A DNA stretch of 64,000 nucleotides from an uncultured Endozoicomonas sp. GTDB taxonomy: Bacteria; Pseudomonadota; Gammaproteobacteria; Pseudomonadales; Endozoicomonadaceae. This document shows, piece after piece, positions 34,271 through 44,157 of the stretch (within the stretch, counting starts at the first letter, position 1; each line of letters begins with the position of its first letter). The stretch covers positions 50,664 to 114,663 of the forward strand of contig NZ_CANMAO010000013.1 of assembly GCF_947495845.1 (NCBI RefSeq), written 5' to 3'. The notes beneath the pieces are model-generated. The model did no database searches. It was not told the origin of the DNA and saw nothing but the letters and a program-made list of their open reading frames with translations. A program made the position numbers and the translations under genes.

Positions 34271-34717
34271 TCAGGGATTGTCAGTCAGTTTTTTAATGGC
34301 TGACGACAGTGCAAGGCTATACCCTTGTGGGCCAAGGCCTGCAATGACTCCTTCTGCAATATCACTGAAATAAGAGTGATGGCGAAAAGGTTCTCTTTTA
34401 TGCACATTGGAGAGGTGCACTTCGATGAACGGAATGTTCACCCCAAGAATGGCATCTCTCAAGGCTACGCTGGTGTGAGTAAACGCAGCAGGGTTAATGA
34501 TGATAAAACGGACATTATCGAGGCCAGCCTGATGAATGCGCTCGATCAGCTTATGCTCAGCATTACTTTGATAGCTTTCCAGTTGCAGGTTTGCAGCGGA
34601 AGCTTGCCTGGCCAATTCCTGATTAATCTCATCCAGCGTCGTTGAACCATAGACTCCGGGTTCCCGGGTGCCGAGAAGATTCAGGTTTGGGCCGTTGAGC
34701 ACAAGAATGTCTGTCAT
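34271..34717 (-). CDS. aroQ: 3-dehydroquinate dehydratase type II
   Basis: Dehydrates 3-dehydroquinate to 3-dehydroshikimate. Start taken at ATG 34717 ([20 protein letters not shown]) with AGAGGA upstream; the longer frame to 34783 lacks support. 148 residues, the dodecameric type II size. Catalytic features: the NGPNLNLLG segment with Tyr in [32 protein letters not shown] and [20 protein letters not shown]. Located upstream of accB as in pseudomonads. Confidence 0.97.
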   Translation of the reverse strand: MTDILVLNGPNLNLLGTREPGVYGSTTLDEINQELARQASAANLQLESYQSNAEHKLIERIHQAGLDNVRFIIINPAAFTHTSVALRDAILGVNIPFIEVHLSNVHKREPFRHHSYFSDIAEGVIAGLGPQGYSLALSSAIKKLTDNP

Positions 34718-34912
34718 TTTAATCCTCTTTTTGCGGTGTATCTCTGTAAAAGGAAAGACACAGCGTAGTACCCGGAAAGCCAATGAGCTTGCTTTTGATC
34801 AGGCATTTTGCCCCATTGTCAATGATGCGTCCAGCTTGTGCGTGTTACAGGAGGTTAACGACAGTTACGAAGAATTTCGAGACCGTTTCCAGCATGTTTC
34901 TGTGAGCTGTGT

Positions 34913-36736
34913 TCAGGTCTGACGGTTTAGAAGTGCCGTCAGCTTTTGATGAAGTTGCTCAGCCGTGATTTCTCCCTGACTTTTTAAAGCAGGTGCTTCT
35001 TTGCCGCTACCGTCGAAAAACAGCAGGGCAGGTGGGCCGAATAGGCTGTTTTGATTGAGGTATTGTTGGTGTTCGCGGGTGTTGTCGGTGATATCCAGTT
35101 TGATCAGGGTGAGCTGATTGAGCTGATCTGTGACCAGTGGGTCTGGGAAAACGGTTCGTTCAATCACTTTACAGGAGATGCACCAATCAGCATAAACGTC
35201 CACAAGGGCAGGTTTTTGCTGTATTGCCGCATCAGCCAGTAATGCATCAAGCTCTTTGAGAGTGGTGATCTTGGTAAAGTTTGATGTCGGCGCTGAATTA
35301 CTGACGTTACCAGAGCCAGGAGGTTGTGCAGTCACGCTGGCTAAAGGTCGAAGTGGGTCTTGATTTCCCATAGCGCCACCGACGATGAGGCAGGTTCCAT
35401 AAATCAGGCAGAGAATACCAACAGCCTGTTTCAATTTTTGGCTTGCAGCCTCTGTGTTCAGCTTAAGAGCACCAGCGAAGATACCGCTGCCAATCAATAA
35501 AGCGCCCCAGAGTAGTAATGTTAATGGGGCAGGAATGATTCTTTCCAACATCCAAATGGCTACGCCAAGCAGCAAGACTCCGAAGAAAGACCGAATGCCG
35601 TTCATCCATGCGCCTGATTTAGGGAGCCAGTGACGGCCACCAAGCGCCAGTACAAAGAGCGGAATCCCCATTCCCAGCCCAAGTGCAAATAAAGTCAGGC
35701 CGCCAAACAGAGCGTCACCGGTAGAGCTGATATAAATAAGTGCACCGGCCAATGGTGCAGAAACACAGGGAGAAACCACAAGAGCGGATAACATTCCCAT
35801 GACCGCTGCGCCTGAGAGACTTCCGGACTGTTGCTGGTTACCGCTGAGCTTTTCTCGAAGTTTTGTCGGAAGTTGAACTTCATAAAGACCGAACATACTT
35901 AACGCTAAGAGAACAAACAGTATGGCCATTGGAATCAATAACCATGGAGACTGGAGTTTTGCCTGTAAATTCAGACTGGCACCAAATAACCCCATCAGAG
36001 TGCCAGCAACGGCAAAAGTGGCTGACATGGTTAAGACATAGGTGGAAGTGAGTGCAATGGTTCTACCCTTACTTTGCTCTTTAGCTCCAAGAATCAGGCT
36101 GGAGAGAATAGGGAACATGGGCAGCACACAAGGAGTGAGGCTTAAACCAATCCCGGCAAGAATAAAGAGCATTAAGGCAACGGGCAGGCTGTTACCTTCC
36201 AGTTGCTGTTGGTAAATGCTGTCTGGAGCAGAGTTCTGAGACGAACTAGCCTGTTCTGCAGAAGTGCTCATCGTGCCAGTATTCTGGGCAACCAGCGGGA
36301 TCGTAATAGAGTGCGGCGGGTAGCAAAGCCCTGCTTTGGCGCATCCCTGAAAACCAACCTGTACTTCCGGCAATGTGCCGGCATTGGTTACTGGCAATTG
36401 AATGGTGAAATTCTGGCTGAATGTTTCCAGATTTTTGTTGTAGTAAGGGTCGAAAATCAATTCGCTGGTGGGGTAGGTCGCGTTGCCAAGGGCGGAAATA
36501 TCCGATTGGGGGGTAAACTGAAACTGATGCTTATATAAATAGTGCTCCGGCGTCACTTGGACATTAATGGTCGCCGTATTATTTTCCACCGTTCCTGAAA
36601 AACTGAAGGCTTCTTCCACTGGAAGAAAGTCCTGATTTTGTCCGCCGAAGAGTTGATCAAGGTTTGCCTGAGCGGACCATGGAAGAAACAAGGCGAATAA
36701 TAAAGTCCATATAAGGCGGATCGGGTGTTTTGGCAT
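34913..36736 (-). CDS. dsbD: Thiol:disulfide interchange protein DsbD
   Basis: Inner-membrane reductase moving electrons from cytoplasmic thioredoxin to the periplasm. 607 residues: signal peptide ending WSAQA, periplasmic alpha domain with the Cys pair in FQGCAKAGLCYPP, eight-helix core with CVLPMFPILSS and a second Cys in VVSPCVSAPLAGALIY, and a C-terminal thioredoxin-like gamma domain with VDVYADWCISCKVIE. All redox cysteines are present. Upstream of aroQ, a common order. Confidence 0.96.
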   Translation of the reverse strand: MPKHPIRLIWTLLFALFLPWSAQANLDQLFGGQNQDFLPVEEAFSFSGTVENNTATINVQVTPEHYLYKHQFQFTPQSDISALGNATYPTSELIFDPYYNKNLETFSQNFTIQLPVTNAGTLPEVQVGFQGCAKAGLCYPPHSITIPLVAQNTGTMSTSAEQASSSQNSAPDSIYQQQLEGNSLPVALMLFILAGIGLSLTPCVLPMFPILSSLILGAKEQSKGRTIALTSTYVLTMSATFAVAGTLMGLFGASLNLQAKLQSPWLLIPMAILFVLLALSMFGLYEVQLPTKLREKLSGNQQQSGSLSGAAVMGMLSALVVSPCVSAPLAGALIYISSTGDALFGGLTLFALGLGMGIPLFVLALGGRHWLPKSGAWMNGIRSFFGVLLLGVAIWMLERIIPAPLTLLLWGALLIGSGIFAGALKLNTEAASQKLKQAVGILCLIYGTCLIVGGAMGNQDPLRPLASVTAQPPGSGNVSNSAPTSNFTKITTLKELDALLADAAIQQKPALVDVYADWCISCKVIERTVFPDPLVTDQLNQLTLIKLDITDNTREHQQYLNQNSLFGPPALLFFDGSGKEAPALKSQGEITAEQLHQKLTALLNRQT

Positions 36737-36834
36737 ACAGGCGGCTGTTTATTGTGTGGAATGCTAATAATTGTGCAGTGATATAACGGATATGCAAGTG
36801 ATACGGCGTAAGCAGGGGGTAAAGAACAAATGGG

Positions 36835-36870
36835 AACCTGAAGCCCATGAAGGCCTCAGGCAGTCAGAAG
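36835..36870 (-). terminator. Probable terminator after ppa
   Basis: CCTGAAGCC and GGCCTCAGG form a 9-bp stem with one mismatch; on the minus strand the tail is TTCCCATTTG, only moderately T-rich. Confidence 0.5.
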
Positions 36871-36873
36871 AGA

Positions 36874-37401
36874 TCAGCCCTTGTAGTTTGCGGCAGACTT
36901 CTTGATAACTTCTTTAGCCGCTTCAGCGCCTTCCCAGCCATCGATCTTCACCCATTTGCCAGGTTCCAGATCCTTGTAGTTTTCAAAGAAATGCTCGATC
37001 TGCTGAAGCAGCAGTGGCGGCAGGTCGGTGTATTCTTTGACGTCTTTGTAAATAGCAGACAGCTTGTCGTGAGGAACGGCAATCAGTTTCTCATCGCGGC
37101 CACTTTCATCAGACATGTTCAGCATGCCCACAGTGCGGCAGCGGATCACAGAACCAGGAATCACCGGGTAAGGCGTAACCACCAGAACGTCCAGCGGGTC
37201 GCCGTCGTCCGCCAGGGTGTTGTTGATGTAGCCATAGTTGGCTGGGTAGAACATTGGCGTGGCCATGAAACGGTCCACCAGAATGGCGTCCATCTCTTTA
37301 TCCACTTCGTACTTAATAGGGGCTGCGTTGGCCGGGATTTCGATAACAACGTAGATATCTTCAGGAATATCTTTACCGGCAGGAATGGATGCGTAACTCA
37401 T
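36874..37401 (-). CDS. ppa: Inorganic pyrophosphatase (family I)
   Basis: Hydrolyses pyrophosphate released by biosynthesis; soluble magnesium enzyme. 175 residues, typical of the bacterial hexamer. The active-site signature [11 protein letters not shown] with the three metal-binding Asp is present, along with [26 protein letters not shown] and the C-terminal [17 protein letters not shown]. Monocistronic as far as can be seen. Confidence 0.97.
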   Translation of the reverse strand: MSYASIPAGKDIPEDIYVVIEIPANAAPIKYEVDKEMDAILVDRFMATPMFYPANYGYINNTLADDGDPLDVLVVTPYPVIPGSVIRCRTVGMLNMSDESGRDEKLIAVPHDKLSAIYKDVKEYTDLPPLLLQQIEHFFENYKDLEPGKWVKIDGWEGAEAAKEVIKKSAANYKG

Positions 37402-37490
37402 CGACAGTAGATCTCTGTTTTGGGGGTCATGTTGAAATTGCTGCGTATTATATAAAGTTTGCTTCCGTATTTTCCACTTTGGTCTTAGTT

Positions 37491-38129
37491 TTATCGAGGA
37501 GTGTTGTTGTCAGAGTCCGATTCTGAATCATCAAAAATAAATTTTGGCAGTTCCAGAGCTTTATAGATAGCAAGAATCCTGAGCAGAAATCCGCAAATGA
37601 GTGTGATCAAAATGGCTGTGCTTGTGGTGAGTGGTGTCAGTATTAGACCAAAGTAGAGCCAGGCGGAGAAAAAGGCGATGCTGCCATAGAGTTCCTTTCT
37701 GAACACCAGCGGTAATTGATTGCACAGAATATCCCGAACAACCCCACCAAAGGCGCCGGTAAATACGGCCATAATGGAAGCAATCAGATAGCCGTGACCC
37801 AATTCCAGGGTTTTCTGAGCCCCAATAATGCTGAAAGTGATCAAACCGATGGCATCCAGTACCAGGAATGTCTCGGTTAAATGGCGCACCCAAGGCCGTA
37901 TAAAAAGTACAAACAGCGCAGCTGAGCAGGTGATCAGGAGGTATTCAGGCTTGCCAACCCACACCATCGGGTGATTGTTTAGCACTACATCTCTTAGGGT
38001 GCCACCAGCAAATGCAGTGGCACAGGCAATAATCAAAATACCGAACGGATCCATTTTTTTTCGACCAGCAACAATAGCACCCGCCATTGCTTCGACAGTG
38101 ATAGCAAGAATGTAAAGAGTTTCAAGCAC
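37491..38129 (-). CDS. TRIC-type (UPF0126, YicG-like) membrane protein
   Basis: 212 residues with seven predicted membrane helices in two homologous halves. Each half has the family motif: [18 protein letters not shown] and [19 protein letters not shown], the GG-x-x-RD kinks characteristic of trimeric intracellular cation channel homologues in bacteria. The C-terminus is acidic and cytoplasmic ([10 protein letters not shown]). Family role is K+ or small-solute conduction; the physiological role here is unknown. Forms the left border of the T3SS segment. Confidence 0.88.
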   Translation of the reverse strand: MLETLYILAITVEAMAGAIVAGRKKMDPFGILIIACATAFAGGTLRDVVLNNHPMVWVGKPEYLLITCSAALFVLFIRPWVRHLTETFLVLDAIGLITFSIIGAQKTLELGHGYLIASIMAVFTGAFGGVVRDILCNQLPLVFRKELYGSIAFFSAWLYFGLILTPLTTSTAILITLICGFLLRILAIYKALELPKFIFDDSESDSDNNTPR

Positions 38130-38298
38130 TTTGATGACCCTGCAGCTTTCTCGAAGTAGTGGCTTTTATAATAGTTCCGTTTAAAGCGTTGTATTTCATA
38201 GCACTCATTATTCTTTAGTTTTAATTCGCTTTCATATGGCGACCCATCAACTAGACTTATTTTTTATATAGCGTAGGTGTTTTAAAAGGGATTTTCTT

Positions 38299-40941
38299 AT
38301 GACATCGGTAACTTCAGGTGCCCCAACTCCACCGCCAAGTCCTCCAACAGGACGTAAAGAATCAGCAGTTAAGCTTGGTGACAAAAAGGTTGAAGTTTTG
38401 TCTCCTGGTGCTGTGGTCAATCATATGCCTAAAGGTTCTGGGTCTAGGGGAGTTTCATCTGCTTTTACTGGTAGAAGTGTCAAATTAGCACCTATAGCGG
38501 ATCCAAAGTCTGATGACGGATTTTATGATCAGGAAATTCCAGATGAAGTGCATGGCGCAGAAGGTGTGTCCAAAGCAGTTCTTGAGAGCCAGCAGCCGCA
38601 TAAACCTTCTCACTTAGATGATGACTCCGATTACTATTCTGAGGAAGAAGGTGACATACCAGGGACTTTTAAGGTTGAACCACCCACCCAAAACTTTCCT
38701 TCTACCAAGCTTGATCCTAAAACAGGCGTTTTGGATATTAGTGTTGATCCAGCTATAGCGACAGATGAATCCGAAGCGCCAACAGAAGTTGAGAAGGGCT
38801 TATTTAAGTCCGCGCTTTCGAGTATGGGAAAATGCTTATCGAAAATAGTGGCTTTTGCGAAAAAACACAAACTACCGATCATGATTACGTTGGGTATTGT
38901 TCTAGGCCTTGCCTTGATGTTTGCATCTGGCGGGCTGGCAGGCTTACCACTTATCGGTGCTTTTTCTGTTGGTTATATTGTGACCACAATGAATATGTCG
39001 ATTCTTTTATTTTACGCAATGGATGGCATGCTGAACCCGAAGGATCATCAAGGCGCTAATGGAAAAGATGGAAAAGATGGTAAAAGTGGCAAGGATGCTA
39101 ATAAGGTTGATGCGAGCTCAGGTTCTGCTAAATCCAATGCTGCTGAAAAGGAATTAAGTAATGGCAATATTTTCAAGCTGCACCGTAAAGGGAAAGTTGA
39201 ACCAGCCATCCGTCTTAAACGCTCAGAAGCAGAAAAAATATCTCAAAGTAAGGAAGACCTTGTACATCCATTCGCCTTAGATGAGTTTTATGAGTGGGTT
39301 GATAAGGCTCTTGGTTCATTGAAAGACGAGGACAAATTTAAGGAGTTTAGGGAAAATTTTCTTGCTCCTGGTGAAGTGCTCCCCATCGAAGATTCTGATG
39401 CTTTAAGAGCAGAGCTTGATAAACTTGGTCTGTCTTTGGATAAAATTAAAGCGTTGGCTGGAGAGCCTCTTGAGGCTGAATCTCATTCGTTTGCAGAGCA
39501 AGCGACACGGATGGAGACGATGGATGAAGAAATGGGAAAAATCTTAGCCATATTGCGTCCGAAAGCAGAGCATGTGGGACCATGGTTAATCGACCTGGTT
39601 AAAGCATTACCCAAAAGCAAATGGTTGCCTGATCACAACCGTCTTACAGACAAGTTCTTATCTCTTGATCCGGAACGTGATCGGTGGTCTACCGGAGTAG
39701 ATGAGATGGCAAAGCTTGAAGCCACTGATATGACACGTAATGTCTGGAAAGCACTGAAAGAATATGAAGCAAGTGTATTAACCAATAGTCCAGCGACTTC
39801 AATCAAACCGCCTGTGATTTCAAATATGGATGATGTTGAAGGTCCTGTTATAGAAGAAGCGAAACCCGTTTTAGAGAGACAAAACCCTCCTGTTCAGCCT
39901 GAAGGTGTGAGAAATGGAGAACGGCTGAATGGTTTGGATCTAAGTGACGATGGGTTTGATTTTGGACGGGTAAAGCAAGCTGCGGGAGAACTCAGAGATA
40001 AATTTGATGATTTAGTAAAAGCAGCAGAGCCTATTAAAGCGTCTGGACAAGATGGAGATTCAGGTTTTGGTGATGACAGGCCTGATCCACCAGCCTCAGG
40101 TAAAACCGGTTCTGTAAACCCTCCTGTTCAGTCTGAAGGTTTGAGAAATGGAGAACGGCTGAATGGTTTGGATCTAAGTGACGATGGGTTTGATTTTGGA
40201 CGGGTAAAGCAAGCTGCGGGAGAACTCAGAGATAAATTTGATGATTTAGTAAAAGCAGCAGAGCCTGTTAAAGGGTCTGGACAAGATGGAGATTCAGGTC
40301 TTGGTGATGACAGCCCTAAAGAGTTAGTTTCACCACTTTCAAATCAAAGTTCAGATTACACCGGTTCTGTAAAAAGGAAAAAAGGCTTACGTAAAAGTGG
40401 TTCGAAGGGAGATGAAAATTCTGGTTTAACCACAGAAAAGATGAAAAAAATAAGAGAGGGTCTTAATAAATTTGAAGCTATAGCTAAAGATGAAGAAGGT
40501 TTTGTTGCCGGAAATTTCTGGGGTCTATTTAAAAGTAAAACTGGTTTTGATATTAATGATCCACAAAATGATAAGATTAGGGAGGCTCTTCTTCGGCTTG
40601 GAACTGAACTTATCTCAAAGTTGGGTGAATTTGAGGTAAACCCAAATAGTTCGCTAGGTCGTATTCAAAGTGCAGACTCACAAAATGCTAAAGACTTGAT
40701 GAAGGTGTTGATTGTTATCATGTTGAGTCATGCTAAAGATATTCTGAAAGTGGAAGCTGTTAAGTCGGAATGGCTTGCTAGCGAAAACAAGAGTTCAGTA
40801 AAAAAGAAGATAGTTAAAACATTTAGCGATAATGTTTATTTTGAAGAAAAAATGTCGAGTGTTAAGTTCAGGGGTAAGAGGTTGAAAACAAAAATAACTG
40901 AGCTGATTGGTAATTGGGTTGTTAATGAGAAGAAATCTTAG
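38299..40941 (+). CDS. Candidate T3SS effector with membrane hairpin and internal duplication
   Basis: 880 residues, no recognised family. Seen: Pro/Ser-rich N-terminus (APTPPPSPPTGRK) without a Sec signal, acidic stretch (about 105-120), two adjacent membrane helices (about 192-212 and 216-243), a short Gly-x-y collagen-like run (GKDGKDGKSGKD), a helical middle, then a 78-residue unit (529-606) repeated almost exactly (607 on), and a basic Lys-rich C-terminal domain. The ATG has AAAAGGGA upstream. It heads the T3SS gene set on the same strand and its amphipathic, Sec-less build suits an effector or accessory translocated protein; this is inference. Confidence 0.8.
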   Translation: MTSVTSGAPTPPPSPPTGRKESAVKLGDKKVEVLSPGAVVNHMPKGSGSRGVSSAFTGRSVKLAPIADPKSDDGFYDQEIPDEVHGAEGVSKAVLESQQPHKPSHLDDDSDYYSEEEGDIPGTFKVEPPTQNFPSTKLDPKTGVLDISVDPAIATDESEAPTEVEKGLFKSALSSMGKCLSKIVAFAKKHKLPIMITLGIVLGLALMFASGGLAGLPLIGAFSVGYIVTTMNMSILLFYAMDGMLNPKDHQGANGKDGKDGKSGKDANKVDASSGSAKSNAAEKELSNGNIFKLHRKGKVEPAIRLKRSEAEKISQSKEDLVHPFALDEFYEWVDKALGSLKDEDKFKEFRENFLAPGEVLPIEDSDALRAELDKLGLSLDKIKALAGEPLEAESHSFAEQATRMETMDEEMGKILAILRPKAEHVGPWLIDLVKALPKSKWLPDHNRLTDKFLSLDPERDRWSTGVDEMAKLEATDMTRNVWKALKEYEASVLTNSPATSIKPPVISNMDDVEGPVIEEAKPVLERQNPPVQPEGVRNGERLNGLDLSDDGFDFGRVKQAAGELRDKFDDLVKAAEPIKASGQDGDSGFGDDRPDPPASGKTGSVNPPVQSEGLRNGERLNGLDLSDDGFDFGRVKQAAGELRDKFDDLVKAAEPVKGSGQDGDSGLGDDSPKELVSPLSNQSSDYTGSVKRKKGLRKSGSKGDENSGLTTEKMKKIREGLNKFEAIAKDEEGFVAGNFWGLFKSKTGFDINDPQNDKIREALLRLGTELISKLGEFEVNPNSSLGRIQSADSQNAKDLMKVLIVIMLSHAKDILKVEAVKSEWLASENKSSVKKKIVKTFSDNVYFEEKMSSVKFRGKRLKTKITELIGNWVVNEKKS
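39883..40371 (+). repeat. Near-identical tandem duplication inside the candidate effector gene
   Basis: First unit 39883-40116 (234 bp); second starts at 40117 with the same AACCCTCCTGTTCAG and ends near 40371 with the same ACCGGTTCTGTA that closes unit one. I count only about half a dozen base differences over the first ~200 bases, so the duplication is recent. Each encodes LNGLDLSDDGFDFGRVKQ and ELRDKFDDLVKAAEP. Confidence 0.92.
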
Positions 40942-41069
40942 TTTGATTTTTTTGATAAGTGATCGGAAATTAAATTGCGTTTATTGATCGTTAGAAGCTA
41001 CTGATCTGAAGCATAAACGAAACTTTTACCTTAATTAAATTATTTTACTCAACCAGCAGGGAATTAATT

Positions 41070-41969
41070 ATGAGTGCTCCAGTAGATGGATCTACTCCCA
41101 GTGCGGAGCCAAGCACAGGGAACGGTGGCAGTTCAGGATCGTATATTGTTAAACTGAACACTGACCGCTTAGATACTTTGCGAGCAGCAGGGTATTCCGA
41201 TCAACAGATCGAAGCACTCCTGTCATTAGCTGATGATGAAGGTAGCTCATTAGAGCCACAGCACTTTCATACAGTTAATAAAGAGACTTTGAATGCTCTG
41301 AGATACAGAGGAAAGTTAAATGAGGCCACCAAGGATCTGATCTATCTTCAGGCGCCGGTTGCTCTTGTTCAGGAAGTCAGTGATCCCGGCAACTGGAGTG
41401 GTGATAATTATCTGGGGCCTGGGGCTTCTGAGGTTCGATCCTTTATGCAGGGCGAAACAGTTGATCTGACCAGACCAAGCCTTGATGCGTTGATGCTGTC
41501 AGTGCTGAGTGCAAGGGCTGATATTCTGCAGGGGCAGCTGGAAGATCAGATTCAATCAATTCAAGAAAGAAATGATTTGTTAGAGCGCGGAAATGCTGCT
41601 TTGGCAGTGGCGCGAAATTTTAAAGCTGCAGCAGGTACTTCGGGTGATGCAGGAGATACTCTTGGTTCAACCGATCTTGGTGATGCTTTTAGTGCTTTAG
41701 GGGCGACTTGGGCAGGTGGCGGAACAATATATCCCGGTGATCCGGTGCTCCCGATAGGCCCATCAGGACTTCGCTATAACTCTTCGCTTTGGGATGTGAA
41801 CATAGAGTCTTTAAAGGGAAGAATTGAAGCACTGACCAGTGAGTCCCAATTAGATACAACTCGTCTTCAACAAACAATTAATAAATACAACCAAACTTTT
41901 GAACTGCTAAGTAACTTTATTAACCGATATTTCCAGTCTGTCAGTTCTGTTATTCAGAATTTGAGATAG
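41070..41969 (+). CDS. Candidate T3SS needle-tip / hydrophilic translocator (SctA-like)
   Basis: 299 residues, no signal peptide or membrane helix. N-terminus is Ser/Gly-rich and disordered. Residues 37-61 carry LRAAGYSDQQIEALLSLAD, a motif that recurs in the two downstream translocators. Long helices follow (ILQGQLEDQIQSIQERNDLL), a Gly-rich insert, and a C-terminal coiled coil (LQQTINKYNQTFELLSNFIN) ending SVIQNLR, as in EspA/SseB/LcrV-type proteins. Position just before the class II chaperone and SctE matches tip or filament genes in other T3SS loci. Exact type is inferred from position and build. Confidence 0.6.
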   Translation: MSAPVDGSTPSAEPSTGNGGSSGSYIVKLNTDRLDTLRAAGYSDQQIEALLSLADDEGSSLEPQHFHTVNKETLNALRYRGKLNEATKDLIYLQAPVALVQEVSDPGNWSGDNYLGPGASEVRSFMQGETVDLTRPSLDALMLSVLSARADILQGQLEDQIQSIQERNDLLERGNAALAVARNFKAAAGTSGDAGDTLGSTDLGDAFSALGATWAGGGTIYPGDPVLPIGPSGLRYNSSLWDVNIESLKGRIEALTSESQLDTTRLQQTINKYNQTFELLSNFINRYFQSVSSVIQNLR

Positions 41970-42042
41970 ATAACTGCATGAAAACAAAAGTTATAAGCTA
42001 GGGTGGTTTTTATAGCATGTTTGATTTCAAGGAGGGGCGAAC

Positions 42043-42510
42043 GTGAATAATAATGAACTGAATGGCGAAACCTTTGAAGATGAATTAATGGGCTTCTTTT
42101 CAAAGGGAGGCACGTTTAAAGATTTAAAAGACGTGAGTGACGATGCCATGGAGGCAATCTATTCTGTGGCCTATAACCTCTATCAAAGTGGGAAGTATGA
42201 TGAGGCTCAACAGATTTTTCAGTTTCTCTGCTTTTATGATCACTTCAACCGTAAATACTTTATGGGTCTTGGTGCCTGTCAGCAAATGAAAAAAGAGTTT
42301 GATAAGGCTATAGAAGTGTTTTCATTTGCTACCTTGCTGGACTCTGACGATCCCCGCCCAATGATTTATATCGGAGATTGTCATATGGGTAAGGGTGACA
42401 AAGAAAAAGCCAAAATTGCCTATGAAACCTCCATGGATTGGGCTGGTGAAAGTACTGATTATGCTCAAGATATTGAGCGTGCAAAAAACATGCTGGAAAA
42501 CCTGGAATAA
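42043..42510 (+). CDS. sscA: T3SS class II chaperone, SycD/LcrH/SscA type
   Basis: Cytoplasmic TPR chaperone for the hydrophobic translocators encoded next to it. 155 residues. Three tetratricopeptide units are visible: VAYNLYQSGKYDEAQQIFQF, GLGACQQMKKEFDKAIEVFS and IGDCHMGKGDKEKAKIAYET, and the SycD-type phrase CFYDHFNRKYFMGLGACQQ. GTG start with AAGGAGGGG six bases upstream. Lies between the tip candidate and SctE, as in Ysc and Ssa loci. The gene symbol follows the Ssa analogue. Confidence 0.88.
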   Translation: MNNNELNGETFEDELMGFFSKGGTFKDLKDVSDDAMEAIYSVAYNLYQSGKYDEAQQIFQFLCFYDHFNRKYFMGLGACQQMKKEFDKAIEVFSFATLLDSDDPRPMIYIGDCHMGKGDKEKAKIAYETSMDWAGESTDYAQDIERAKNMLENLE

Positions 42511-42529
42511 CGTTTAAAGGAGTATTCGT

Positions 42530-44086
42530 ATGTCGTCTTCCATTCCACAGGGTTCTGTACCTTCGGAACACAATACCAACCCTTCTGTAATATTGGGGAC
42601 AGATCAAGCCGAAGCAGAAAGGCTTGGTAAGCTGAACCAAAAAGATAAGGTTGATCGGGGTTTTTCAAATCAGAACAGTGCTTCACTGGCTGCACCGAAG
42701 GAAGATGCTGACTTTACAGCCGGTACTGTAAGGATTGAACCACCTGCTGAAGGTGCTGACTCGCCTTCAGGTAAGGTTCTGAAAGAAGTTGAAGTATTGA
42801 AAGAGCTCACGAACTTTTTCAAGCCCGGCAGCAAAGGGCAGGAAGTTTTAACCGGTGTGCAGCTGGAGCAGGTGGGGCAGGAGATTTTTGATAAAGCATT
42901 GAAAAAGCTGAACCCTCTGGCAAAGCATATCAGCACTATTCAGGGTAACAGGGAGCATTTGCACTCACTAGGTTACAGTGATGCGCTTATTGATGGTCTT
43001 CTGTCTCTTGCGAATCCGGATGATGTTGATAATTCATTGTCCTCCATGCACTCATTCTCAGCCAGGTTGTCTGGTAAACTTCAAGGCGATCCATCATTGC
43101 AGAATCTGCATGATCTCTTCGGTGATGTGTTGACTCAGTTTGCGGGCCTTGAAGGTGGACCACCAGAAGTTCTTGATGACATAAAAGCCAGCCTTCAAGC
43201 ATTTACCAATAAGCATTTGAGTACAGGTAAAACACTGGATGTTGATGCAGCTTCCCTCATGCTGATGGAGATACAAACCAAGCTGCAAAATAACCGTTTG
43301 GTATTTAGTCAAGAAACGATAAAAACACTGCAGGTTGAAAGAGAGCAGTTAGCGGAAAAACGCATCAAAAAAATTGCAGAGTCGGTCGAGAAAGCTAAAG
43401 AAGCCGAAAAGTCAGGCATGGTTGGTCGGATATTTAGCTATATTGGCTTAGCAATTATGGCCGTCATTGCGGCAGTGGTTACTGCTACTACCGGCGGTTT
43501 GGCTGCAGGCCTTATGATTGCTGCGGTAGCTGTCATGGTATTGATGTTGGCCTCGTCAGAGAGCGGCACTAACTTTATGACCAACTGGGCTGGTGAAGAT
43601 GGCGAGCTGGGTTTGACTATTGCCTGGAGTGTTGTGGTTGCACTTTTGACGATTGGCGCTGCAGCAGCCGCTTACTCTGCTTCTGGTGCATCTACTGCGG
43701 CAAATGCTGCGGGAGCAACAGCTAAAGGAGCACAAGTAGCTGCCACTGCGTCAACGGGCGCTTCAGTTGCAGCGAAATCTGCAAAACTGGCTGCGATGGC
43801 AGAAAAGTTGGTTCGATGGGGGCAGGTGGCGGGAGCCGCTACATTGTTCGCAGATGGTGCTGCCAGTGCTGTCAGCACTCAATATCAGTTTGAGGCTGAT
43901 ATGCTTAGGGCAGAGTCCAAAGAAATCCATGCATTTATTCTTCGAAATCAGCAGTTAATTGATGAGTTTGTAGAGGATATTCAGAAAGTCGTCGAAGAGC
44001 TTCAGCAGGGCTATTCTACTATCGCCAGCATTCTCAAAGATAACCATGATACAAAGATAAAACTTCTATCTTATGTTAAAGGCTAA
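42530..44086 (+). CDS. sctE: T3SS major translocator SctE (YopB/SseC/IpaB family)
   Basis: Pore-forming protein inserted in the host membrane. 518 residues. Two hydrophobic regions typical of the family: about 302-343 (IGLAIMAVIAAVVTATTGG, AAVAVMVLML) and about 361-383 (TIAWSVVVALLTIGAAAAAY), flanked by coiled coils (REQLAEKRIKKIAESVEKAK; FVEDIQKVVEELQQGY). Residues 144-174 hold LHSLGYSDALIDGLLSLAN followed by PDDVDNSLSSMH, the motif shared with the tip and SctB candidates. AAAGGAG precedes the ATG. Next to its SycD-like chaperone. Confidence 0.85.
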   Translation: MSSSIPQGSVPSEHNTNPSVILGTDQAEAERLGKLNQKDKVDRGFSNQNSASLAAPKEDADFTAGTVRIEPPAEGADSPSGKVLKEVEVLKELTNFFKPGSKGQEVLTGVQLEQVGQEIFDKALKKLNPLAKHISTIQGNREHLHSLGYSDALIDGLLSLANPDDVDNSLSSMHSFSARLSGKLQGDPSLQNLHDLFGDVLTQFAGLEGGPPEVLDDIKASLQAFTNKHLSTGKTLDVDAASLMLMEIQTKLQNNRLVFSQETIKTLQVEREQLAEKRIKKIAESVEKAKEAEKSGMVGRIFSYIGLAIMAVIAAVVTATTGGLAAGLMIAAVAVMVLMLASSESGTNFMTNWAGEDGELGLTIAWSVVVALLTIGAAAAAYSASGASTAANAAGATAKGAQVAATASTGASVAAKSAKLAAMAEKLVRWGQVAGAATLFADGAASAVSTQYQFEADMLRAESKEIHAFILRNQQLIDEFVEDIQKVVEELQQGYSTIASILKDNHDTKIKLLSYVKG

Positions 44087-44157
44087 GTTCAGTAGATTCA
44101 TCAGGGATATTGAATCATAAAATTGAAAAGACATATATGTCGACAGGAGGTTAACGT

